Shown here: in pieces, positions 1 through 6,351 of the stretch
Position numbering within the stretch: position 1 is the stretch's first letter
Layout of the letters: each line of letters starts with the position of its first letter
Assembly (NCBI RefSeq): GCF_002386445.1
Contig: NZ_DGIR01000019.1
Coordinates: 62,001-126,000, forward strand
Length of the DNA stretch: 64,000 nt
Direction: 5' to 3'
Source: Pseudomonas sp. UBA4617
GTDB taxonomy: Bacteria > Pseudomonadota > Gammaproteobacteria > Pseudomonadales > Pseudomonadaceae
The notes under the pieces: model-generated
Database searches by the model: none
What the model was told of the DNA's origin: nothing
The model's input: only the letters and a program-made list of their open reading frames with translations
Made by a program: the position numbers and the translations under genes

Positions 1-297
1 GTCAACTACAGCGAGTCGGGCGCCTCGACCTTGCGAGCTGCGCGCGAGCGGCCGCGGGCACCGATCCTCAACCTGACACCGAACCTGAACACCGCACGCC
101 GCCTGAGCGTGGCGTGGGGGGTGCACTCGGTGGTCAACGATCGCCTGCGCCAGGTGGACGAGGTGGTTTCCACTGCCCTGGAGATTGCCCAGGCGCAAGG
201 CATGGCCAGCCGTGGCGACACGTTGCTGATTACCGCTGGTGTGCCGTTCGGCAAGCCGGGGTCGACTAATACGCTGCGGATCGAAACCTTGATCTGA
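1..297 (+). CDS. pyk: Pyruvate kinase, C-terminal part (5' end outside window)
   Basis: The open frame enters the window without a start and ends with TGA. The 98 visible residues match the C-terminal regulatory domain of pyruvate kinase, which converts phosphoenolpyruvate and ADP to pyruvate and ATP in glycolysis. Diagnostic stretches are SGASTLRAARERPRAPIL, the 'rrLsvaWGVhsvv' segment, and the terminal ITAGVPFGKPGSTNTLRI, where family members read 'TAGvPfG.pGtTN.lri'. Pseudomonads usually carry two pyruvate kinases (PykA, PykF); this fragment does not let me decide which one it is. A strong intrinsic terminator follows within 10 nt, so this is the last gene of its transcript. Confidence 0.93.
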   Translation, partial: VNYSESGASTLRAARERPRAPILNLTPNLNTARRLSVAWGVHSVVNDRLRQVDEVVSTALEIAQAQGMASRGDTLLITAGVPFGKPGSTNTLRIETLI

Positions 298-304
298 GAG
301 TTTT

Positions 305-325
305 GGGGGCGCTTTGCGCCCCTTT
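305..325 (+). terminator. Intrinsic terminator after pyruvate kinase
   Basis: GGGGCGC and GCGCCCC arms with a TTT loop are followed directly by TTT. The hairpin begins about 8 nt after the stop codon of the pyruvate kinase gene. Confidence 0.75.
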
Positions 326-404
326 CGCGGCACAAGGCCGCTCCTACAGGGATCACGCAAGCCTGAAGGTGTCGCGGTCCCTCTAGGAGCGGCCTTGCGC
401 CGCG
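326..404. repeat. REP pair in inverted orientation (REPIN-like)
   Basis: Two arms, 326-346 and 384-404, are inverted copies of each other with 20 of 21 positions complementary. Each contains the GGCCGCTCCTA / TAGGAGCGGCC core typical of Pseudomonas extragenic palindromes. The pair sits in the 209-nt gap between the pyruvate kinase terminator and the urea transporter gene. I see no gene in the rest of that gap. Confidence 0.75.
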
Positions 405-506
405 ATCGGAGGGCGCAGCCCTCCCCAACACCGAAATACCTGACCGGCGGAAAACCCGAGGCCCAAAGAGGCCCACCGCGCCCCATCAACCTCACTGACT
501 GCCCCG

Positions 507-1379
507 ATGTACACCAAAAATTTCGTCAACCCGTGCCCCGACTGGGCCACGGCGCTGCTCAACGGCTTCAGCCAGGTGCTGCTGCTGCGCAACCCCCTGT
601 GCGGCCTGTGCTGCCTGCTGGCCATCCTGCTGACCGCCCCAGACCTGGTCGGTGGCGCCTTGCTCGGCGCCCTCGCTGGCCTGCTCACCGCCCAGGCACG
701 CGGCTACGACCGTGCCGACCGCCAGGCCGGCCTGTACAGCTACAACGGCGTGCTGATCGGCATCCTGATCAGCGCCGTGCTGCCCTGGTCGGCCATCCTG
801 CCACCACTGATCATCGCCGCCGGTGGCCTGTCCAGCATCATCACCCACCAATGGCGCAAGCGTGGCGGCAAGCTGCTGGTGGCCTATACCGCCCCCTTCG
901 TGCTGCTCGGCTGGGCCACCCTGCTGATCGCCAGCCCCGCGCCCGGCGGTTTCGTCGAAGCCGACCCGCTGCACGCCCTGACACGCGGGGTGGGGCAGAT
1001 CTTCCTGCTCGACCGACCGCTGGCCGGCCTGCTGATCATCGTCGGCATGTTCATTGCCAACCCCTATGCCGCCCTGTGGGCAGTGCTCGGTTCGGCCATC
1101 GGCGGCGGCCTGGCGCTGCTCACCGACCAGGCACAGGCTGCGTGGCTGGGCCTTTACGGCTTCAACGCTGCACTGGCAGCACTGGCCTTCAGCAGGCAAG
1201 GCGAAAAGCCCTGGGTGACGTTGCTGGCAATCGTCCTGGCCCTGTTGATGCAACCCCTGTTCAATTGGCTGCCGCTGCCCGGCCTGACCGCGCCCTTTGT
1301 CACCGCCTGCTGGCTGATGCACCTGGGCAGCCACCTGGCCCAACCCAGGCAACGCAACGCCAGCCGCTTGCACAGCTGA
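507..1379 (+). CDS. Urea transporter (UT/SLC14 family)
   Basis: The 290-residue, very hydrophobic protein is predicted to sit in the inner membrane with about ten helices. Urea transporters are built from two homologous halves, and the signature of each half is visible: GLYSYNGVLIGI near residues 76-87 and LYGFNAALAALAF near residues 215-227. These match the family motifs 'GLwgYNpvLvGial' and 'wGFNsvLaaiA'. The family forms a channel-like path for urea. No urease or urea ABC-transport genes lie next to it, so the link to nitrogen use is inferred from the family alone. The ATG has no clear Shine-Dalgarno sequence; no better start was found upstream. Confidence 0.85.
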   Translation: MYTKNFVNPCPDWATALLNGFSQVLLLRNPLCGLCCLLAILLTAPDLVGGALLGALAGLLTAQARGYDRADRQAGLYSYNGVLIGILISAVLPWSAILPPLIIAAGGLSSIITHQWRKRGGKLLVAYTAPFVLLGWATLLIASPAPGGFVEADPLHALTRGVGQIFLLDRPLAGLLIIVGMFIANPYAALWAVLGSAIGGGLALLTDQAQAAWLGLYGFNAALAALAFSRQGEKPWVTLLAIVLALLMQPLFNWLPLPGLTAPFVTACWLMHLGSHLAQPRQRNASRLHS

Positions 1380-1424
1380 AAGGCAACCCCTAGGCTCAGC
1401 CCATCGCAATTTTGGAACGAGCCC

Positions 1425-2246
1425 ATGAACAACCCCGCGAGCCTGCGCGAGCGGCTCTTCGTCATCGTCTTCCAGACCGACACCGTGGCTGGAAGACGCT
1501 TCGACAAGATCCTCCTGCTGATCATCCTGGCCAGCCTGGTCACGGTCATCCTCGACAGCATCGACGAAGTCCACCAGGGCTACGCCGGCCTGCTGGCCGC
1601 TATCGAATGGGGCTTCACCGCGATCTTCCTGGCCGAGTACCTCACACGCCTGTACTGCTCGCCCAGGCCGCTGCGCTATGCCTTCAGCTTCTACGGCCTG
1701 GTCGACCTGCTGGCGATCGTGCCGGGGATCATCGCCCTGTACTACAGCGACGCCCAGTACCTGCTGATCATCCGCGTGATCCGGATGCTGCGGATCTTCC
1801 GTGTGCTCAAGCTCAGCCCGTACCTCAAGCAGGCGCATTACCTGATCGATGCACTGCGCGGCAGCAAGCAGAAGATCATCGTGTTCCTGGTCACCGTCTC
1901 CACCCTGGTGACTGTGTTCGGCACCCTGATGTACGTGATCGAAGGGCCGCAGCACGGTTTCACCAGCATTCCCAAAGGTATCTACTGGGCCATCGTCACC
2001 CTGACCACCGTGGGCTTTGGCGATATCGTGCCGAAGACACCGCTGGGGCAGGTGATTTCGTCGCTGGTGATGATCATTGGTTATTCGATCATTGCCGTGC
2101 CGACCGGGATATTCACCGCCGAACTGGCCAATGCCATGCGCGGTGAGCAGCTGCAACACGACTGCCCTGTCTGCAGCAAGAAAAACCATGAACCGGCGGC
2201 GGCGTTCTGTTCCCGCTGTGGCAATGCGCTGTTTACCAAACAATGA
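1425..2246 (+). CDS. Voltage-gated-type potassium channel with C-terminal Cys4 (zinc-ribbon-like) tail
   Basis: The 273-residue protein has the six-helix plan of the VIC ion-channel superfamily. The fourth segment, about residues 115-128, carries regularly spaced arginines (RVIRMLRIFRVLK), as in a voltage sensor. The pore loop at residues 192-200 reads TLTTVGFGD, which contains the K+-selectivity signature T-V-G-F-G-D. After the last helix (to about residue 235) a short cytoplasmic tail holds two CxxC pairs, C247-C250 and C262-C265, a pattern expected to bind one zinc. The start ATG follows GGAACGAG. It lies 45 nt after the urea transporter and may be cotranscribed. The K+ selectivity is inferred from the filter; the role of the Cys4 tail is unknown. 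Confidence 0.88.
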   Translation: MNNPASLRERLFVIVFQTDTVAGRRFDKILLLIILASLVTVILDSIDEVHQGYAGLLAAIEWGFTAIFLAEYLTRLYCSPRPLRYAFSFYGLVDLLAIVPGIIALYYSDAQYLLIIRVIRMLRIFRVLKLSPYLKQAHYLIDALRGSKQKIIVFLVTVSTLVTVFGTLMYVIEGPQHGFTSIPKGIYWAIVTLTTVGFGDIVPKTPLGQVISSLVMIIGYSIIAVPTGIFTAELANAMRGEQLQHDCPVCSKKNHEPAAAFCSRCGNALFTKQ

Positions 2247-2380
2247 TGGTGGCTGTTCCGGCCCTGGCGGCAGAGCAGCAGAAGCATAACCAAAGTGTTT
2301 TTTGTTCTTTATCCGCCGCGGAGCTGCCCGCTATAGTCGCAGGCAAATTGCCAACACCTTCTCGATAACAAGGAAGCCAC

Positions 2381-3379
2381 GTGAAAAAACTCTTCACCGC
2401 CTCGCTGCTCGCCGCAGGCCTGGCCCTGGGCAACCTGGCCCACGCCGCCCCCACCCTGCTCAACGTTTCCTACGACGTGATGCGCGACTTCTACAAGGAT
2501 TACAACCCGGCCTTCCAGAAGCACTGGGAAGCCGAGCACAACGAGAAGGTCAATGTGCAGATGTCCTTCGGCGGCTCGAGCAAACAGGCGCGTGCAGTGA
2601 TCGACGGGCTGCCCGCCGACGTCATCACCATGAACATGGCCACCGACATCAACGCCCTGGCCGACAACGGCAAGCTGGTGCCGGACAACTGGGTCAGCCG
2701 CCTGCCGAACAACAGCGCGCCGTTCACCTCGGCCACCGTGTTCATCGTGCGCAAAGGCAACCCGAAAGCCCTGAAGGACTGGCCCGACCTGCTCAAGGAC
2801 GGCGTGCAGGTGATCGTGCCCAACCCGAAGACGTCGGGTAACGGCCGTTACACCTACCTGTCGGCCTGGGGCTATGTGCTCAAGCAGGGCGGCGACGAGA
2901 ACAAGGCCAAGGCATTCGTCGGCAAGCTGTTCAAGCAGGCTCCTGTGCTCGACACCGGCGGCCGCGCCGCGACCACCACGTTCATGACCAACCAGATCGG
3001 TGACGTGCTGGTGACCTTCGAGAACGAAGCCGAGATGATCGCCCGCGAATTCGGCCGCGACCAATTCGAAGTGGTCTACCCGAGCGTATCGGCCGAAGCC
3101 GAGCCGCCGGTGAGCGTGGTCGACAAGGTAGTGGCGCGCAAAGGTACCCAGGCAGTGGCCGAGGAATACCTGAAATACCTCTGGTCGCCAGCGGCCCAGG
3201 AAATTGCCGCGCAGAACTACCTGCGCCCGCGTGATGCAACGGTACTGGCCAAGTACACTGACCGCTTCCCGAAAGTGGACTTCCTGTCGGTGGAGAAGAC
3301 CTTTGGCGACTGGCGCACAGTACAGAAGACCCACTTCAATGATGGTGGGGTGTTCGACCAGATCTACACCAATCAGTAA
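2381..3379 (+). CDS. sbp: Periplasmic sulfate-binding protein
   Basis: This is the substrate-binding component of a sulfate ABC importer (CysTWA type). The 332-residue protein begins with a Sec signal peptide (hydrophobic core about residues 6-20, cleavage near AHA-AP). It then shows the Sbp/CysP landmarks: NVSYDVMRDFYKDYN, GGSSKQARAVIDGLPADVIT and NPKTSGNGRY. The start codon is GTG, fixed by an AAGGAAG ribosome site 5 nt upstream and by the Lys-Lys N terminus of the signal peptide. No cysT, cysW or cysA gene is adjacent, so it must share a permease encoded elsewhere or be a second copy. Sulfate specificity rests on family similarity. Confidence 0.93.
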   Translation: MKKLFTASLLAAGLALGNLAHAAPTLLNVSYDVMRDFYKDYNPAFQKHWEAEHNEKVNVQMSFGGSSKQARAVIDGLPADVITMNMATDINALADNGKLVPDNWVSRLPNNSAPFTSATVFIVRKGNPKALKDWPDLLKDGVQVIVPNPKTSGNGRYTYLSAWGYVLKQGGDENKAKAFVGKLFKQAPVLDTGGRAATTTFMTNQIGDVLVTFENEAEMIAREFGRDQFEVVYPSVSAEAEPPVSVVDKVVARKGTQAVAEEYLKYLWSPAAQEIAAQNYLRPRDATVLAKYTDRFPKVDFLSVEKTFGDWRTVQKTHFNDGGVFDQIYTNQ

Positions 3380-3390
3380 TTGATGCAGGC

Positions 3391-3414
3391 CTGGCCGGCC
3401 CTGCCGCCGGCCAG
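3391..3414. terminator. GC-rich hairpin between convergent genes
   Basis: CTGGCCGGC (3391-3399) and GCCGGCCAG (3406-3414) form a perfect 9-bp stem between the convergent sbp and methyltransferase genes. It lacks a U-tract, so its terminator function is inferred from its position. Confidence 0.45.
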
Positions 3415-3425
3415 TGCAGGCAACC

Positions 3426-4352
3426 TCACATCTGGCGGAACACCAAGGCCTTCAGCCCACCCGCCGGGTCCACATCAGGAAACTCGGGTGGGTTCTCCAG
3501 CCGCTCGACAAATGCCAGCGACGGCGCCTGCTCCGCCATGCCCTCGATCAGGAACTCGGGCCCGATCCCTGGGTCATTCACGCAAGCCAGCACCGTCCCG
3601 CCCTGGTTCAACAGCTCCGGCAAACGCCGCAGGACCTTCGCGTAGTCCTGGGTCAGCACGAAGCTGCCGCGCTGGAAGGTCGGTGGGTCGATGATGATCA
3701 GGTCATACGGCCCGTACTTGCGCACCTTGCCCCACGACTTGAACAACTCGTGCCCCAGGTACGCCACGCGCGACGCGTCATGGCCATTCAGCCGATGGTT
3801 GTCGCGCCCGCGCGACAGTGCCGACTTGGCCATGTCCAGGTTCACCACCTGCTCGGCGCCCCCGGCAATTGCCGCCACCGAAAAGCCGCAGGTATAGGCG
3901 AACAGGTTCAGCACGCGCTTGCCCGCCGCCTGCTCGCGCACCCAACGCCGGCCGTAGCGCATGTCGAGGAACAGGCCGTTGTTCTGCCGTACGCCCAAGT
4001 CCAGCAGGTAGGTCAGGCCGTCTTCGATCACTTCGCGTTGCTGGCACGGCTCGCCCAACAGCCACTGGCCCGGGCTGTCTGGCAGGTAACGGTGCTGGAT
4101 GAGAATGGCCTGGCCGGTCCACTGTGGGCGCTCGGCGAGGCTGCGCAGCATGGCTTCCAGTTCGGCCAGCTGGCCTGCGGGCGGCTCGCGGAACAGAGCC
4201 ACCGACAGTACCCCCTGCAGCCAGTCGACCGTGACCTGCTCCAAGCCTGGCCAGCAGCGGCCACGGCCGTGGAACAGGCGGCGGGTTTCCTGCGGGGCAG
4301 GGTCGAAGGCGGTGAGCAGCTGTTGCTCAAGAGTGTGGATTGGCGAAGTCAT
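3426..4352 (-). CDS. Class I SAM-dependent methyltransferase, RlmI/RlmK-like
   Basis: The 308-residue protein has a Rossmann methyltransferase core in its C-terminal two thirds. GLFLDMRYGRRWV precedes the SAM-binding motif VLNLFAYTCGFSVAA, followed by an acidic ribose-binding position (VVNLDMAKSAL) and the catalytic-loop motif IIIDPPTF. This order is that of the RlmI (23S rRNA m5C) and RlmK (C-terminal half of RlmL, m7G) families, but the N-terminal PUA or THUMP RNA-binding domain of those enzymes is not evident. An rRNA or other RNA substrate is therefore likely but unproven. I chose the ATG at 4352 (MTSPIHT) over an in-frame TTG at 4364. It converges on sbp. Confidence 0.75.
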   Translation of the reverse strand: MTSPIHTLEQQLLTAFDPAPQETRRLFHGRGRCWPGLEQVTVDWLQGVLSVALFREPPAGQLAELEAMLRSLAERPQWTGQAILIQHRYLPDSPGQWLLGEPCQQREVIEDGLTYLLDLGVRQNNGLFLDMRYGRRWVREQAAGKRVLNLFAYTCGFSVAAIAGGAEQVVNLDMAKSALSRGRDNHRLNGHDASRVAYLGHELFKSWGKVRKYGPYDLIIIDPPTFQRGSFVLTQDYAKVLRRLPELLNQGGTVLACVNDPGIGPEFLIEGMAEQAPSLAFVERLENPPEFPDVDPAGGLKALVFRQM

Positions 4353-4382
4353 CGGGGGTCGCAAGCTGGCAAAAGCGGAATT

Positions 4383-5282
4383 CTACCCCCTTAGGGCGCT
4401 TTGCGTACGGGGCCTGAACCACCAGCCCTGCTGCATCCCCGCCGCCGCCAGCAGGATCAGCGCCACCCCCAGCCATTGCAGCGGCGCCAGACGATGGCCA
4501 AAGGCCACCCAGTCGACCAATATCGCCGCAATCGGGTAGATGAACGACAGCGCCCCGGTCAACGCCGTGGGCAAACGCTGGATGGCGCTGTACAGCAACA
4601 CATACATCAAGCCGGTGTGCACCATGCCCAAGGTCAGCAGGCTGGCCAGCGCCGGCACTTCGCCCGGCAGCCCGCCCAGCTCGACCCAGGGCGCCAGCAA
4701 CAGCACGCCGGTAGCCACCTGGATCAATGCAATCAGGTGCGGTGGGGTGCCGCTCAGGCGTTTGATGATCAGTGCCGCGATGGCATACAGGAAGGCCGCC
4801 CCCAGCGCCAGGGCAATGCCCAGCAGATAGTCGTCGCCACCGCCCTGCCCGCTGCCATGGGCACTGACGATCGCCAGCATGCCGAGGAACGCCACGCTGA
4901 GCCAGGTGACCTTGGCCAGGGTGATCCTTTCGCCCAGGAACACGGCCGCCAGCCCCACCAGCATGAATGGCTGCACGTTGTACACCGCCGTGCCGATGGC
5001 AATCGATGCCCGCGAATACGACGCGAACAACAGCACCCAGTTGCCGACGATGGCCACACCGCTGGCAATCGCCAGCAGAAATGCCGTGCGGCTGATCACG
5101 CCCGACCGCAAGAAGCCAAAGCCTGCGCAAATGACCAGCAAAGTCACTGCACCGAACACGCAACGCCAGAACACCACTTCCAGGACCGGCTGGCCAGACA
5201 CCAGCACGAACCAGCCGATGGTCCCGGAAATCAGCATGGCGCCGACCATTTCCAGCGAACCACGGCGCAACGAACTGTCCAT
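4383..5282 (-). CDS. EamA/DMT-family transporter
   Basis: The 299-residue inner-membrane protein has about ten hydrophobic helices arranged as two EamA repeats (roughly residues 12-140 and 155-290). This is the layout of drug/metabolite transporters that export amino acids or other small metabolites. The start at 5282 is set by a near-perfect AGGAGG 6 nt upstream; longer upstream frames lack one. It is divergent from an Lrp/AsnC-type regulator across 133 nt. In many bacteria such a pair is an amino-acid exporter with its own regulator, so that regulator is the obvious candidate controller. The substrate cannot be told from sequence. Confidence 0.85.
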   Translation of the reverse strand: MDSSLRRGSLEMVGAMLISGTIGWFVLVSGQPVLEVVFWRCVFGAVTLLVICAGFGFLRSGVISRTAFLLAIASGVAIVGNWVLLFASYSRASIAIGTAVYNVQPFMLVGLAAVFLGERITLAKVTWLSVAFLGMLAIVSAHGSGQGGGDDYLLGIALALGAAFLYAIAALIIKRLSGTPPHLIALIQVATGVLLLAPWVELGGLPGEVPALASLLTLGMVHTGLMYVLLYSAIQRLPTALTGALSFIYPIAAILVDWVAFGHRLAPLQWLGVALILLAAAGMQQGWWFRPRTQSALRG

Positions 5283-5415
5283 CTCACACCTCCTGACGAT
5301 AATGGCAACAGTATGCAAACGTTTCCGGGTCGCCTTCCAGCGGATATCGAAGGTAGATTTGCTCAGCCACCTTTACTATCAAGGCAAATCATCCGAACGA
5401 CCTTATGAGGTGAGT

Positions 5416-5853
5416 ATGACCGATGCCATCGACCAATTGCTGATCAATGCACTGATGGAAGACTCACGCCGTTCGCTCAAGGCCCTGGCGCAGATCAGCG
5501 GGTTGTCAGCGCCCAGCGTCAGTGAACGCTTGCGCCGCCTGGAGCAGCGCGGTGTGTTGCGCGGTTACACCGTGGAGGTCGACCCGCGCGCGTTTGGCTA
5601 CCAGTTGCAAGCGATCGTGCGCATCCGCCCACTGCCCGGGCAACTGCAGGAGGTGGAGCGGCAGATCATTGCCATCCCCGAGTTCACCGAGTGCGACAAG
5701 GTCACCGGCGAGGATTGCTTCATCGCTCGGCTGCATGTGCGCTCGATGGAGCAGCTCGATACCCTCCTTGACCGTCTGAATACGTTGGCCGAAACCAATA
5801 CCGCAATCATCAAGAAAAGCCCGGTGAAGCGGCGCTTGCCGCCGATGAATTGA
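5416..5853 (+). CDS. Lrp/AsnC-family transcriptional regulator
   Basis: The 145-residue protein has the two-domain Lrp plan. An N-terminal winged helix-turn-helix spans about residues 1-60 (IDQLLINALMEDSRRSLKALAQISGLSAPSVSERLRRLEQRGVL). A C-terminal RAM effector-binding/oligomerisation domain spans about 65-140 (AIVRIRPLPGQLQEVERQI, then VTGEDCFIARLHV). Family members sense amino acids. The start ATG has an AGGTGA ribosome site 5 nt upstream. The divergent transporter gene ends its own leader 133 nt away, so the shared interval should contain the operator. Confidence 0.9.
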   Translation: MTDAIDQLLINALMEDSRRSLKALAQISGLSAPSVSERLRRLEQRGVLRGYTVEVDPRAFGYQLQAIVRIRPLPGQLQEVERQIIAIPEFTECDKVTGEDCFIARLHVRSMEQLDTLLDRLNTLAETNTAIIKKSPVKRRLPPMN

Positions 5854-5947
5854 GCCAAGTCGGAGCCGGCCTCTGCGCAAGCAAACCGGCGACGGGGCCA
5901 ACTCAGATAAAAGCTGACTATTTTTTTGTACACAGGAATGTCACCAT

Positions 5948-5970
5948 AAGTGCCATTTTTGTGTGCACTT
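5948..5970. promoter_or_regulatory. Inverted repeat, candidate enhancer for the sigma54 promoter
   Basis: AAGTGC and GCACTT are exact inverted arms separated by 11 nt. They lie about 185 nt upstream of the -24/-12 element at 6155, a usual distance for an enhancer-binding protein site. The regulator is unknown and the function is inferred. Confidence 0.4.
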
Positions 5971-6015
5971 TTCTATTCAACGCCCCGATACGTTACACGA
6001 AACCCACCTAAAAGC

Positions 6016-6073
6016 TTGACCAATCGATCAACTAAGCAGTCCGAAAAAAATTTAAACCTGTTCAATTGGTCAA
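6016..6073. promoter_or_regulatory. Two RutR-box-like sequences 42 bp apart
   Basis: The known E. coli RutR operator is TTGACCA-N2-TGGTCAA. Position 6016-6031 reads TTGACCA-AT-CGATCAA (12 of 14). Position 6058-6073 reads CTGTTCA-AT-TGGTCAA (11 of 14). Each has one perfect half-site. Their start-to-start distance is 42 bp, about four helical turns, so bound dimers would face the same side. RutR controls pyrimidine use, which fits the nucleobase-type transporter downstream; this assignment is inference. Confidence 0.35.
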
Positions 6074-6154
6074 ATTATATTTTTCGTATTTCATAAAGTT
6101 ATCCGCAATAGCGCCTGATTCAAGATAATGGCACCTGCCTGGTTGGTTTTCATG

Positions 6155-6169
6155 TGGCACGGAACTCGC
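6155..6169 (+). promoter_or_regulatory. Sigma54 (-24/-12) promoter for the NCS1 transporter / racemase pair
   Basis: TGGCAC-N5-TCGC, followed by TTTT, matches the -24/-12 consensus TGGCAC-N5-TTGC at all but one position, with the critical GG and GC correctly spaced. The transcript would start near 6181, about 170 nt before the ATG at 6352. This implies activation by an enhancer-binding protein such as NtrC. Confidence 0.6.
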
Positions 6170-6186
6170 TTTTGTGTGTTCGTGTT

Positions 6187-6196
6187 TTGTATACAA
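6187..6196. promoter_or_regulatory. Perfect TTGTATACAA palindrome, candidate repressor site
   Basis: The 10-bp self-complementary TTGTATACAA lies just after the expected start point of the sigma54 promoter. This class of AT-centred palindrome is typical of GntR/FCD-type repressors, but no such gene is in the window. The same 10-mer recurs at 19869-19878. Confidence 0.4.
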
Positions 6197-6351
6197 GTTG
6201 AACAAAACATAAATACACAAGAACCCGCGACGCCGCCCCAATAGCGGCCGCCGCGCCCTGAACCCAGTGATGCCAACGCTGCACCGACGAGATGGCGAGC
6301 CCGTGCGCATGCCCGCTCATCGCAGTCCACGTGCATCAGGAGCCCGCCGGA

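Larger units (their letters stand above)
5854..6351. other. 498-nt non-coding regulatory interval upstream of the NCS1 transporter
   Basis: No convincing gene is present on either strand. The interval is clearly more AT-rich than its surroundings (notably 5990-6200). It starts with a degenerate REP-like GCCGG/CCGGC hairpin just after the Lrp gene. It then holds, in order, an inverted repeat (5948-5970), two RutR-box-like sequences (6016-6073), a near-consensus -24/-12 promoter (6155-6169) and a perfect TTGTATACAA palindrome (6187-6196). The promoter would give a leader of about 170 nt before the start at 6352. Confidence 0.7.

Noticed and set aside
492..2243. 583-codon minus-strand open frame opposite the urea transporter and channel genes
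   Set aside because: Gln/Gly/Asp-rich antisense translation; both plus-strand genes have clear family motifs.
6129..6143. TGGCACCTGCCTGGT as a second sigma54 promoter upstream of the NCS1 gene
   Set aside because: The -24 box is good but the required GC at -12 is missing; the element 26 nt downstream is far better.
5854..6351. Small genes, tRNA or riboswitch in the long gap before the NCS1 gene
   Set aside because: No frame combines a ribosome site with a plausible product, no cloverleaf was found by eye, and the sequence is better explained by promoter and operator elements.
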